The notes under the pieces were generated by a model that saw only the letters and a program-made list of their open reading frames with translations, ran no database searches and was not told the origin of the DNA. A stretch of DNA of 64,000 bases from Gemmatimonadota bacterium (GTDB lineage: Bacteria > Gemmatimonadota > Gemmatimonadetes > Gemmatimonadales > Gemmatimonadaceae), in the NCBI GenBank assembly GCA_016704465.1, contig JADJAD010000001.1, positions 868,001 through 932,000 on the forward strand. Reading direction: 5' to 3'. This document shows positions 43,649 through 51,761 of the stretch, one piece after another. Both the position numbers and the translations under genes were made by a program. How positions within the stretch are numbered: position 1 is the stretch's first letter; the number at the start of each line of letters is the position of its first letter.

Positions 43649-44407
43649 GTGACCGATCCCAACATCCTGTCCACTCGGCACGACGGCGTCCTGGCGCTCG
43701 AGCTGTCGCGACGCGACAAGAAGAACGCCATCACGACAGGGATGTATGCCGCCCTCGCGCAGGCGTTCGAGCTGGCGTCGACCGACAACGAGGTCGCCGT
43801 CGTCTTGTTGCGCGGCCAGCCCGACCTGTTCACCGCCGGCAATGACCTGGCCGACTTTCTCTCGCCGGCGGCGCGCGAAACACCGGCGGCCCACCAGTTC
43901 CTGCGCGCCATTTCCCGCTTCCCCAAGCCGATCGTTGCTGCGGTCGGCGGACCGGCCATCGGGATCGGCACCACCATGCTCCTGCATTGCGACTTCGTGA
44001 TCGTCGCCGAGGGAGCTCGATTGCAATTGCCCTTCGTCCAGCTCGGCCTCTGCCCCGAAGCGGGATCGAGCCTGCTCCTGCCACAAATGGCCGGACATCG
44101 GCTGGCCGCCGAGCTGATGCTGCTCGGCGAACCGTTCGACGCCATCAAGGCCAGGGACGCCGGGATCGTCACCGCCATCGTCCCCGAGTCGGAGCTGCTC
44201 GCGCACGCTCAATCGCTCGCCGAGCGGTTGGCGCGGCAGCCGCGTGACGCGATGCTCACCACCAAGGCGCTGCTGAAGCGCCCGCTGGGCCGTACCGTGA
44301 CCGAGGCCATGGAGGAGGAGTTCCCGCACTTCGAGCGCCTGCTCGCGACCGACGAGGCGCGGGCGATCTTTCAGGCCTTCCTGGAGAAGCGATCGTCGGC
44401 GCGCTGA
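43649..44407 (+). CDS. Enoyl-CoA hydratase/isomerase family protein
   Basis: A 252-residue crotonase-family enzyme. GTG 43649 lies 10 bases after the amidohydrolase stop. The oxyanion segments are LFTAGNDLADFL and GGPAIGIGTTMLLHCDFVIVAEGARLQLPFVQLGLCPEAGSSLLLP. The single acid in CPEAGSS, instead of the two glutamates of hydratases, is closer to delta3-delta2-enoyl-CoA isomerases, so isomerase is the better guess. It fits the acyl-CoA catabolic genes around it, although it is cotranscribed with an unrelated exported hydrolase. Confidence 0.85.
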   Translation: MTDPNILSTRHDGVLALELSRRDKKNAITTGMYAALAQAFELASTDNEVAVVLLRGQPDLFTAGNDLADFLSPAARETPAAHQFLRAISRFPKPIVAAVGGPAIGIGTTMLLHCDFVIVAEGARLQLPFVQLGLCPEAGSSLLLPQMAGHRLAAELMLLGEPFDAIKARDAGIVTAIVPESELLAHAQSLAERLARQPRDAMLTTKALLKRPLGRTVTEAMEEEFPHFERLLATDEARAIFQAFLEKRSSAR

Positions 44408-44433
44408 TCGCCGACGCTGGCGCCGAGCATGTG

Positions 44434-45954
44434 CTATCGGGCCGTCGGCATGAGGAAGTCCGCCCCGACCCCGATCGACTCGGGCCATCGCTGCATGATC
44501 GACTTCTGGCGGGTGTAGAACCGCACCCCTTCCTCGCCGTACGCGTGCATGTCGCCGAACAGTGATCGCTTCCACCCGCCGAAGCCGTGCCAGGCCATCG
44601 GCACCGGAATGGGCACGTTGATCCCGACCATCCCGACCGTGATGCTCCGCGCGAACTCGCGGGCCGCACCACCATCGCGCGTGTAGCACGCGACCCCGTT
44701 GCCGAACTCGTGGCCGTTGACCAGTTCGATCGCGCTGGCCAGGTCGGGCACGCGCACGCAGCACAGCACGGGACCGAAGATCTCCTCCCGATAGATCCGC
44801 ATCGTCGAGGTGACGTGATCGAACAGCGAACCGCCGGTAAAGAAGCCGTCCGGTCGATCGGCGACCATGTGGCCCCGCCCATCGACGACAAGCGTTGCCC
44901 CCTCGGCTACGCCCGTGGCGATGTACCCCTCGATCCGCTGCCGCGCCTCGCGGGTGACGATCGGCCCCATTTCCGCCTGCGCATCCATGCCATCGGCGAT
45001 GCGCAGCGCGCGCACGCGCTCGGCAAGCAGGGGGAGCACCACATCGCCCACGTCGCCCACCAGCACCGCGACGCTGATGGCCATGCATCGCTCCCCCGCC
45101 GATCCATACGCTGCACCGATCAGGCCATCCACCACCTGGGTCACGTCGGCGTCGGGGAGGACCACCATGTGGTTCTTGGCGCCGCCCAGGGCCTGCACCC
45201 GCTTGCCGAGTCGTGCGCCCGTCTCGTAGATGTACTGGGCGATTGGGGTTGATCCCACGAAGCTGACCGCGCGCACGTCCTCGTGCGCCAGCAGCGCGTC
45301 GACCACCACCTTGTCGCCCTGCACCACGTTGAACACCCCGTCGGGGAGCCCCGCGTCGGTGAGCAGCCGTGCCATCAGGAGCGACGGCGAGGGGTCGCGT
45401 TCACTCGGCTTGAGCACGAAGGTGTTCCCGCAGGCCAGCGCCACCGGGTACATCCACATCGGCACCATGACCGGGAAGTTGAACGGCGTGATCCCGGCGA
45501 CGACGCCTAACGGTTGCCGCATCGTCCAGTTGTCGATCCCAGTGGAGACCTGGTCGGTGAACGCTCCCTTGAGCAGGGAGGGAATGCCCAGGGCGAACTC
45601 CACGATCTCGATTCCGCGCGTCACCTCGCCCTGCGCATCGGCGAAGACCTTGCCATGCTCGGCGGTGATCATGGCCGCCAGCGTGTCGCGGTGCGCCTGC
45701 AGCAATGCCAGGTATTGCGTGAGGATGCGCGCGCGCCTGATGGGCGGCGTGTCGCCCCAGGCGGCAGCCGCGCCGCGAGCCGCAGCGACCGCCGCGGTGA
45801 CGTCGGCCGCGTCGCCGAGGACGACGTCGCGGGCCACGGTCCCGAGCGCGGGGTTGAAGACCGGCTGCCGTCGCGTGCTGGCGCCCGTGTGCCGGCGGCC
45901 GTTCACGTAATGGTCGACGGTGTCGGGCTGGGAGTAGGGAGTAACTGCGGCCAT
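44434..45954 (-). CDS. mmsA: CoA-acylating methylmalonate-semialdehyde dehydrogenase
   Basis: A 506-residue aldehyde dehydrogenase that converts methylmalonate or malonate semialdehyde to propionyl- or acetyl-CoA, in valine, beta-alanine or inositol breakdown. The start VDHYVNGRRHTGASTRRQPVFNPALG and the blocks TGIDNWTMRQPLGVVAGITPFNFPVMVPMWM, FVGSTPIAQYIYETGARLGKRVQALGGAKNHMVV and the catalytic cysteine in GSAGERCMAIS are typical of MmsA/IolA. The end block MAWHGFGGWKRSLFGDMHAYGEEGVRFYTRQKSI matches too. ATG 45954 is used; the frame opens 46 codons earlier with unlike sequence. It is convergent with the hydratase gene. Confidence 0.93.
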   Translation of the reverse strand: MAAVTPYSQPDTVDHYVNGRRHTGASTRRQPVFNPALGTVARDVVLGDAADVTAAVAAARGAAAAWGDTPPIRRARILTQYLALLQAHRDTLAAMITAEHGKVFADAQGEVTRGIEIVEFALGIPSLLKGAFTDQVSTGIDNWTMRQPLGVVAGITPFNFPVMVPMWMYPVALACGNTFVLKPSERDPSPSLLMARLLTDAGLPDGVFNVVQGDKVVVDALLAHEDVRAVSFVGSTPIAQYIYETGARLGKRVQALGGAKNHMVVLPDADVTQVVDGLIGAAYGSAGERCMAISVAVLVGDVGDVVLPLLAERVRALRIADGMDAQAEMGPIVTREARQRIEGYIATGVAEGATLVVDGRGHMVADRPDGFFTGGSLFDHVTSTMRIYREEIFGPVLCCVRVPDLASAIELVNGHEFGNGVACYTRDGGAAREFARSITVGMVGINVPIPVPMAWHGFGGWKRSLFGDMHAYGEEGVRFYTRQKSIMQRWPESIGVGADFLMPTAR

Positions 45955-46066
45955 CGGTTGGCTCCGACTGTACGTGAAGGCGCGGCCCGATGGTCCGATC
46001 ACGCGCGACCGATCAGGCGCAATCGAAGGTACGTGTCCAGCGGATTTCGAATCAAGCACTGCGCAT

Positions 46067-46105
46067 CGCGAGGCGTGTGTGCAGGTGAGCACACACGCCC
46101 TCGCG
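46067..46105. terminator. 16-bp hairpin with one bulge after the TldE-like gene
   Basis: CGCGAGGCGTGTGTGC pairs with a downstream arm that has one extra C, around a 6-base loop. It lies six bases beyond the stop of the leftward TldE-like gene and before the start of mmsA on the same strand, so it separates the two units. Confidence 0.65.
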
Positions 46106-46111
46106 CGCGCC

Positions 46112-47527
46112 TTACACCGCGTCGCTCAGGCTCGTGAACGAGAACTCGCGCGTGCGGATCGCCGGGACGACGATCGCCTGCCCCGTGTTGCCGCTCTCGC
46201 TCGCGCTGACGCGAATCGGGCGCGACATCGCCTCGAGGTTGTTGAGCATGAAGATCGGCGACTCGTTGAAGCGGAAGTTCTTCACCGCCTTGGTGATCTT
46301 CCCCTTCTCGATCAGGAACGTGCCGTCGCGCGTGAGCCCGGTGTAGAGGATGGTGCGCGGGTCCACCGGTCGGATGTACCAGAACCGCGTGACCAGGATG
46401 CCGCGCTCGGTTCCGGCGATGAGGTCGTCGAGTGTGCCGTCGCCGCCGTTCATCTTGAGCCCGGCGCCGCCACCAAAACCACCGCCGCCGCCCCCGCCCC
46501 CGCCACCGCTGGTGTTGGCAACCTTGCCCTGCTTGTCGGCCCAGAAGCGGTCATAGGCGAGGTTCTTCACCACGCCGTTCTCCAGCCACACGGTGCGCGA
46601 AATCGGCAGCCCGTCGGCGCCGAACGTATTGCTGCCGATGTCGGGATCGAGCGGATCGGTGACGAGCGTGACGCGCTCGTCGACCACCTTCATCCCGACC
46701 TTGTTGCCGCCGCCGGGCTTGGTGAAGAACGACCGCCCTTCGTCGGCGTTGCGCGCGTTGAGCGCCCCGGCAATGAGCTGCACGAGGTTCCCCACGGCGG
46801 TCGGCTCGAGCACCACGGTGTAGCGCCCCGGTTCGATGGCCACTGCCTCCTTCGAGGCCTTCGCCTTCTGGATCGCCGTCGCACCTAACGATGCTGCATC
46901 GATCCTGGACCAGTCCCAGTGCGCCGACCCGCCCCACCCCGATCCCTGTCCGTCGGGGGTGCGGACCGTGGTGGTCAGGACCGACTCCGTCGTGCGCGAA
47001 TAGGCAAACAGCCCCTTGCTGTTGGCAATCGCCAGCGCCGTCCCGCGCGCCTCGATGTACCCCGTCGACACCAGGCCGGCCGTGCGTGCCGGCTCGGTGA
47101 TCGTCTTGATCGCCGCCGCGCGCAGCACCGGGTCCAGCGTCGCCGTCGCGTCGCTCCACCCGATCGACTCGGCGTACTGCTGCGGGCCCAGCTCCGGCAT
47201 CGCCTCCGGATCCTCGGGCGACAGCCGGGCGAGCTTTTCCGAGTTGGCCACCACCTGCTGCAAGCCCGCGTCGTCCAGCTTGTTGGTCGTCGCGGTGGCG
47301 CTGCGCTTCCCGAACGAGCTCAGGACGGTGATCACCGTGTCCGAGTTGTCGCCGGCGGTGGAGATCTGGTTCACCGCGAAGCGCGAGTTGGCACGCGCCC
47401 CGCTACGGATGGTCACGCGGGTCGAGTCGGCCGTGGCGAAGTACAGGATGCGCTTGGCCAGCGCCTGCGCATCGTCGCGCGAGATGATCGGCGCCGACTG
47501 GACGTACAGCGAACGCGGCGCGGTCAT
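46112..47527 (-). CDS. TldE/PmbA-like subunit of a TldD-type protease
   Basis: A 471-residue member of the TldD/PmbA family without a metal motif, matching the TldE (PmbA) subunit. It would pair with the upstream TldD-like protein to cleave peptides inside a closed chamber. Family stretches include ADSTRVTIRSGARANSRFAVNQISTAGDN, the EPGRYTVVLEPTAVGNLVQLIAGALNAR block and the C-terminal PRTILYTGLTRDGTFLIEKGKITKAVKNFRFNES. A run of about ten glycines (near 46471-46507) forms an unusual flexible loop. ATG 47527 overlaps the TGA of the TldD-like gene by four bases. It has no signal peptide of its own, so it may be exported with its partner or stay inside. Confidence 0.85.
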   Translation of the reverse strand: MTAPRSLYVQSAPIISRDDAQALAKRILYFATADSTRVTIRSGARANSRFAVNQISTAGDNSDTVITVLSSFGKRSATATTNKLDDAGLQQVVANSEKLARLSPEDPEAMPELGPQQYAESIGWSDATATLDPVLRAAAIKTITEPARTAGLVSTGYIEARGTALAIANSKGLFAYSRTTESVLTTTVRTPDGQGSGWGGSAHWDWSRIDAASLGATAIQKAKASKEAVAIEPGRYTVVLEPTAVGNLVQLIAGALNARNADEGRSFFTKPGGGNKVGMKVVDERVTLVTDPLDPDIGSNTFGADGLPISRTVWLENGVVKNLAYDRFWADKQGKVANTSGGGGGGGGGGFGGGAGLKMNGGDGTLDDLIAGTERGILVTRFWYIRPVDPRTILYTGLTRDGTFLIEKGKITKAVKNFRFNESPIFMLNNLEAMSRPIRVSASESGNTGQAIVVPAIRTREFSFTSLSDAV

Positions 47528-49152
47528 GCCGTCCTCCCGGTGTTGATCACGTTGATCTGGCGATGCCGCGTCGGGACGCACCCGTGCGAGACCGCATTCG
47601 ACTGCGACGGCTGTCCCTTCGCATCGCCGAAGGCGCCGCACAGCTCATAGCTCTTCGGACCACCCACCATGTCCATCGCCGCCCAGAACTCGGGGGTGCG
47701 GATCTGGTAGGCCACGTCCTTCAACATCCCGACGACCTTGCCGCCGCGAATTTCGTAGAACAGCTGCCCGCCGAACTGGGCGTTGTAGCGCTGCTGGTCG
47801 ATCGAGAACGAGCCGTCGCCCACGATCGCGATCCCGCGATCGGTGGCCGCAATCAGGTCCTCGTAACTCTGCTCCTTGTCGCCCGGCATCAGCGACACGT
47901 TGGGCATGCGCTCGAACTGCACGTCGGCCCAGCTCTGCGAGTACGAGCACCCCTGCGACTTGACCGGCTTGCCGCGCTGCTTGGACCACCAGTCGAGGAA
48001 GGGCGCCTGCATCCGGGTGATCGCGTGGTAGTTCACCAGGATCCCCTTTTCGATGATCATGAAGTCCTCCGGCTTCTGCCCCTCGTCGTCCCAGCCGCAG
48101 GCCGAGAGCGAGCCGGGCTGCGAGCGATCGCCGCGGACATTCATCAGGGGAGAACCGAACTTGAGCTTGCCCAACGTCTGCTCGGGCGGCGCCGCGAACG
48201 ACGTGCCGGCGTAGTTGGCCTCGTAGCCGAGCGCCCGATCCAGCTCGGTGGGATGGGCGCACGCCTCGTGCACCGTCAGCCACAAGTGCGATGGATGCAG
48301 GACGAGGTCGTAGCGCCCCACGTCCACCGGCTTGGCCGACAGCTTCTCCACCGCCTGCTCCGCCCACTTGGCCGCGTTGACGACCAGGTTCGCGTCGGTC
48401 ACGTGCTCGTAGCCGAGCCCCTTGGGCTGGATGTCGGTCGACTGGCGCGACTGGAAGTCCGTGAAGTCGCTGGAGACCGCCGTGACCGTGAGCGAGGGCT
48501 GCGCCCGATAGATGGTCTGCACCGTGAACGTGCCGTCGGTGTTGGCGTAGCTCTTCTCCTCGCGCAGGAAGAACATGCTCGAGGTCACGAAGCGCGACCC
48601 CTTCACCTTGAGCGCCGCCTCGTTGGCCGAGAGCAGCAACTGCACCTTCTCCTCGATGGGCACGTCGAACGGATCCACCTTGATCGGCGACTTCCAGACG
48701 CCGTTGGGCTCCGGTGCCGCCCCGGGAGCGAGCACGACGGGGCGCAGCTGCGTCGGGGCCGACGCCTGTGCCTGACGCGCCGCTTGTCGCGCGACGCGCA
48801 CGATCTCCTCGGGCGTAAGCGTGCTGCTCGCCGCGAAGCCCCATGCCCCATTGACCAGGACGCGCACCCCGAAGCCGAACGTCTCGTTGTCCTGGACGCC
48901 CTGCACTCGGCGTTCGCGGGTGAAGACATTCTGGGTGCGGTTGCGGCTGATGCGCACGTCGGCGTACGACGCCCCGGCCCCCTTGGCCGCCTCGAGCGCC
49001 CGCATCGCGAGCTCCTTGAAGGCGGGGTCCTGGAGTGGGAGCGTGTCGTCCAGCGGGAGGGCGTATGCCGACCGCGCGGACAAGTGAGTCACGCCGAGCG
49101 CGGCGGCCGCGACCGACGAAGCGCGAACGAAGTCGCGACGGGAAAATGCCAC
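47524..49152 (-). CDS. Tat-exported TldD-like metalloprotease
   Basis: A 542-residue TldD-family protein with a Tat signal (SRRDFVRASS followed by a hydrophobic segment). The zinc motif is HEACAH at 295-300, the H-E-x3-H form of TldD proteases, within LVLHPSHLWLTVHEACAHPTELDR. The later CGWDDEGQKPEDFMIIEKGILVNYH and MPNVSLMPGD segments also match the family. In E. coli TldD-TldE is cytoplasmic and matures peptides such as microcin B17 and degrades CcdA; the Tat signal here points to the periplasm instead. It forms a two-gene unit with the TldE-like gene. Confidence 0.88.
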   Translation of the reverse strand: MAFSRRDFVRASSVAAAALGVTHLSARSAYALPLDDTLPLQDPAFKELAMRALEAAKGAGASYADVRISRNRTQNVFTRERRVQGVQDNETFGFGVRVLVNGAWGFAASSTLTPEEIVRVARQAARQAQASAPTQLRPVVLAPGAAPEPNGVWKSPIKVDPFDVPIEEKVQLLLSANEAALKVKGSRFVTSSMFFLREEKSYANTDGTFTVQTIYRAQPSLTVTAVSSDFTDFQSRQSTDIQPKGLGYEHVTDANLVVNAAKWAEQAVEKLSAKPVDVGRYDLVLHPSHLWLTVHEACAHPTELDRALGYEANYAGTSFAAPPEQTLGKLKFGSPLMNVRGDRSQPGSLSACGWDDEGQKPEDFMIIEKGILVNYHAITRMQAPFLDWWSKQRGKPVKSQGCSYSQSWADVQFERMPNVSLMPGDKEQSYEDLIAATDRGIAIVGDGSFSIDQQRYNAQFGGQLFYEIRGGKVVGMLKDVAYQIRTPEFWAAMDMVGGPKSYELCGAFGDAKGQPSQSNAVSHGCVPTRHRQINVINTGRTA

Positions 49153-49349
49153 CGGGAAACCTCAGGGTAGGGGTGCGGAAGGTCTACGCCCGGGTAAAGG
49201 GGGGCGTTGGGAACGCGCGGAACACAGAGATGGGCGACCGTTCGATGGTACGGCGCTGCACGGCCTCCGTCATCCCCTATCACTCGGCTGCGCGCGCTGG
49301 CCGCGCCAGGGCCACCGGTTATCGGTGTTTGTTCGGGCTTGCGGTATAT

Positions 49350-49361
49350 CTCCATATGGAG
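49350..49361. promoter_or_regulatory. Perfect palindrome before the RES-Xre module, probable autorepressor site
   Basis: CTCCATATGGAG is a perfect 12-bp palindrome 33 bases before the preferred antitoxin start (GTG 49395) and adjoins a TATATC hexamer. Xre antitoxins of this family commonly repress their own operon by binding such palindromes, so this is the likely operator. Confidence 0.5.
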
Positions 49362-49394
49362 CATTGTCACGAATGCGACCGCAATGGAGCAATC

Positions 49395-49796
49395 GTGCGC
49401 CCTGAGAAGCAAAAGGCATCGCTCGACCTGGCCGTGCACGCCCCGGCCGCGCTGCGCACGTGCTTCAACGTTGCCCAGGCGTGGGGGCTCTCGGCGCGCG
49501 ACACGCGGGTCCTGCTGGGCAGCCCGCCGGAGTCCACCTTCTACAAGTGGAAGTCCGGCAAGGTCGGGATCGTCTCGCGCGACCTGCTGGAGCGAGTGTC
49601 GTACCTGCTCGGTATCTACAAGGCGCTCCAGCTCCTCCTCCCCGCGCCGCACGCCGCCGATGCCTGGATCAAGCGTCCCAACGATGCCCCGCTGTTCAAT
49701 GGGCGATCCGCGCTCGACGTCATGCTCTCGGGCAACGTCGCCGACCTCTATCTCGTCCGTCAGTATCTCGATGCGCAGCGCAGCGGCTGGGCGTGA
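49395..49796 (+). CDS. Xre/MbcA/ParS-family antitoxin (DUF2384) of a RES-Xre module
   Basis: A 133-residue antitoxin that would neutralise the RES toxin encoded next and repress the operon. The N-terminal helix-turn-helix covers FNVAQAWGLSARDTRVLLGSPPESTFYKWKSG; the C-terminal toxin-binding domain is YKALQLLLP to the end, with WIKRPNDAPLFNGRSALDVMLSGNVADLYLVRQYLDAQ, the DUF2384 pattern. I choose GTG 49395 because GGAG lies six bases upstream; ATG 49356 would start inside a palindrome and has no ribosome site. It is followed after 48 bases, including a hairpin, by the toxin gene. Confidence 0.85.
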   Translation: MRPEKQKASLDLAVHAPAALRTCFNVAQAWGLSARDTRVLLGSPPESTFYKWKSGKVGIVSRDLLERVSYLLGIYKALQLLLPAPHAADAWIKRPNDAPLFNGRSALDVMLSGNVADLYLVRQYLDAQRSGWA

Positions 49797-49797
49797 A

Positions 49798-49827
49798 CTC
49801 GCGCGACGAGCAGCCGCATCGCGCGAG
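49798..49827. other. Inverted repeat between antitoxin and toxin genes
   Basis: A perfect 9-bp inverted repeat (CTCGCGCGA and its complement) with a 12-base loop begins one base after the antitoxin stop and ends 17 bases before the toxin ATG. It could reduce toxin translation or read-through relative to the antitoxin; this role is inferred. Confidence 0.4.
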
Positions 49828-49844
49828 TACGATTGGCAGGCGCG

Positions 49845-50537
49845 ATGAGTGACTGGGTCCCGCCGATCAGGCGCACGGCGTGGGAGCCTTGCGTGCGCAT
49901 TGTCCCGTCGCGCTATCCCCCGATCGACCTCTTCGAGCGGGTCGCCGACCCGGCGGACTTCGAGTCGGTGTTCGCCATCGAGGCGCTCACCAACGCCCGC
50001 CTGCGCGAGGAGGTCGGTGAGCTCTCCCTCGTCCCCGCCCGCGATCGGGTGAGCGGACCGGGGGCGAGCTGGGTGATGGCGACGTTTACGCACGTTGCTC
50101 CTCCGGGCGGGCGCTTCTCGACCGGGAACTTCGGCGCGTACTACTGCGCCCGGACGCTGGAGACCGCGGTCGCCGAGACGCGGTATCATCGCGAGGCGTT
50201 CCTGCGCGCCACTCAGCAGGGAGCGCTTGAGCTGTCCATGCGGGTGATTCACGCCACGCTCGACGCCGACCTGCACGACCTGCGTGGACTGGCCCTGCAG
50301 CACCCGGAGTTCTATTCACCCACCGAGTATGCGGCGAGCCAGGCGCTGGCGGGACGCCTGCGTGTGGCTGGGGCGTGGGGGATTGCGTGGGACAGCGTGC
50401 GTCAGCCTGGGGGGGAGTGTGCCGCGGTGCTGCGGCCACCAGCGCTCGCGTCGCCTCGCCAGGCGCAACACCTGACGTACCTCTGGGATGGGGAGCGCAT
50501 CACCCACGTGTACCAGAAGACGCTGCTGGGGATGTGA
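49845..50537 (+). CDS. RES-domain toxin (NAD-degrading)
   Basis: A 230-residue RES-domain protein, the toxin of RES-Xre modules, whose studied members degrade cellular NAD. The central block PGGRFSTGNFGAYYCARTLETAVAETRYHREAF carries the conserved Arg and Glu of the family, and a serine lies in the later FYSPTEYAASQALAGRLR stretch, giving the R-E-S pattern. The N-terminus WEPCVRIVPSRYPPIDLFERV is the usual start of the domain. ATG 49845 has a weak AGG ribosome site, consistent with lower translation than the antitoxin. Confidence 0.85.
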   Translation: MSDWVPPIRRTAWEPCVRIVPSRYPPIDLFERVADPADFESVFAIEALTNARLREEVGELSLVPARDRVSGPGASWVMATFTHVAPPGGRFSTGNFGAYYCARTLETAVAETRYHREAFLRATQQGALELSMRVIHATLDADLHDLRGLALQHPEFYSPTEYAASQALAGRLRVAGAWGIAWDSVRQPGGECAAVLRPPALASPRQAQHLTYLWDGERITHVYQKTLLGM

Positions 50538-50672
50538 AGATGCGAGGCGGCGATCGCAACAGCGGTGTCGCCGGCGCATCGGCCGGTCACTACCCGGCCG
50601 ACCGGTGGTTCGCCCGGCGGCGCTGACTCGTGCCCAACAACCGCTTGGCACGAGCCAATGCCGGCGTATTGG

Positions 50673-50966
50673 CTACCGCTTCTTGGCGCGCTTCTTCATC
50701 ACGAGACCGGCGACGGCCAGCGTCGCGGCGGCCACGGCGGCCCCGGCGGCTACCCGCTTGATCGCCTTCTTCTTCTTGTCGCGTCCGGTGACCTTGTCGG
50801 CGACCTTGGTGGCCAACGCGCGCGCCGACTTGCCGGCCTTGGTGCTGGCCTTGGCGACCGTCTTCTTCCCCTGGGCCACCGACTTGCCCGCCTTCGCCAC
50901 CGTCTTCTTCACCGTCTTCTGACCGTCACGTACTGCCTTGCGAGCTGACTTTGCGAGCGTTGCCAT
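50673..50966 (-). CDS. Lysine/alanine-rich histone H1-like protein
   Basis: A 97-residue very basic protein with repeated K-K-T-V-A-K-A motifs (TVKKTVAKAGKSVAQGKKTV), like the histone H1-like and AlgP-type DNA-binding tails of bacteria. After about 65 residues of Lys/Ala/Ser repeats comes an uncharged segment (AAGAAVAAATLAVAGLVM, about 73-90) flanked by lysines, which could be a membrane helix or a DNA-bending helix. ATG 50966 follows a very strong GAGGAGGGG ribosome site, suggesting high expression. A role in nucleoid compaction is inferred. An inverted repeat overlaps its stop codon (50653-50674). Confidence 0.72.
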   Translation of the reverse strand: MATLAKSARKAVRDGQKTVKKTVAKAGKSVAQGKKTVAKASTKAGKSARALATKVADKVTGRDKKKKAIKRVAAGAAVAAATLAVAGLVMKKRAKKR

Positions 50967-51086
50967 GAACCCCTCCTCGGGATGATTCGTTTGCCGCACG
51001 GGAATCCGATCCTGTAACCTAACGCCACGAGCAGTCTGGCTGCTCGCCGGTTGGCCACCGGGGTCGGCGCAACGTGTCGGACTGTC

Positions 51087-51716
51087 CTACGGTATCATCG
51101 ACTGTCCCTTTCGGGGAGGGGTACCGAGTGTGTCGCGCGTGCCCGATCCGCGCATGCTTCCCTTCATGCCTTGCCCGCCCTGCATGCCCTGCATGCCCTG
51201 CATGCCCTGCATGCCCTGCATCCCGGCCGTTCCCTCGGACAGGGACCAGACGTAGGCGGCCGCGGCGCGCCGTTGGTCTTCCGGAATCGGGAGCGGCGCC
51301 ATGACACCAAAGCGTTCGATGGCCTGCGTCGGCATCAGGGCGCGCTCACGTGCTGGTTCCTTGATCCACGCCGTGATGCGCGCCAGCGCCGAGTCGCGAT
51401 GCACGAGTTGCATGCGATAGCGGTTCGACACGTGGGAGAGCGGCGGAGCCAGCTTGTGCGGCGACTGCTCGACGTGGCAGGCAACGCATAGGGTGGTCAC
51501 GATCTCCTTGCCCCGGGCGATGAGCGCGGAGTCTGCGGCGGAGAGGGTATCCCGCGTTGCCGCACCGTGTGACGCGTGCGCTCGGGCGTCCCCCGGTGCG
51601 AGGCGCTTGGCGGTGCGGGTGGCGCCCGGTGTGTCGCGCGGCTGCGGCTGGGCCGAGGCGGCGGTGGCCGCGAACAACAGCAGGGCAATGCTGGACGACA
51701 TCAGTCGATACCGCAT
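51087..51716 (-). CDS. Monoheme cytochrome c with Met-Gln-Gly repeats
   Basis: A 209-residue exported c-type cytochrome. A signal peptide (SSSIALLLFAATAASA) precedes a single heme motif CVACH at 77-81. A possible axial methionine is in ALMPTQAIERFGVM. After the fold the chain has about five tandem MQG repeats (near 51178-51222, a 9-base repeat) and a basic Gly/Ser tail, which is unusual and may bind metal or mediate contacts. ATG 51716 is preceded by AGGGAGAA. It follows the Tll0287-like heme gene by 45 bases on the same strand, so the two likely work together in periplasmic electron transfer. Confidence 0.85.
   Translation of the reverse strand: MRYRLMSSSIALLLFAATAASAQPQPRDTPGATRTAKRLAPGDARAHASHGAATRDTLSAADSALIARGKEIVTTLCVACHVEQSPHKLAPPLSHVSNRYRMQLVHRDSALARITAWIKEPARERALMPTQAIERFGVMAPLPIPEDQRRAAAAYVWSLSEGTAGMQGMQGMQGMQGMQGGQGMKGSMRGSGTRDTLGTPPRKGQSMIP
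51178..51222. repeat. 9-bp tandem repeat encoding Met-Gln-Gly
   Basis: About five copies of the unit TGCATGCCC, read leftward as Met-Gln-Gly, inside the cytochrome c gene. Because the unit is a multiple of three, copy-number change would lengthen or shorten the tail without frameshift. Confidence 0.85.
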
Positions 51717-51761
51717 GGATTCTCCCTTGCGCCGGTGTGTCCGGACGGCGCGCCGATGGCC

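Noticed and set aside
49356..49394. Upstream ATG as the antitoxin start
   Set aside because: It lies inside a perfect palindrome, has no ribosome site, and the GTG at 49395 has a well-placed GGAG.
51178..51222. Possible CRISPR array from regularly spaced repeats
   Set aside because: The 9-base units are contiguous without spacers and are read in frame as Met-Gln-Gly inside a cytochrome gene.
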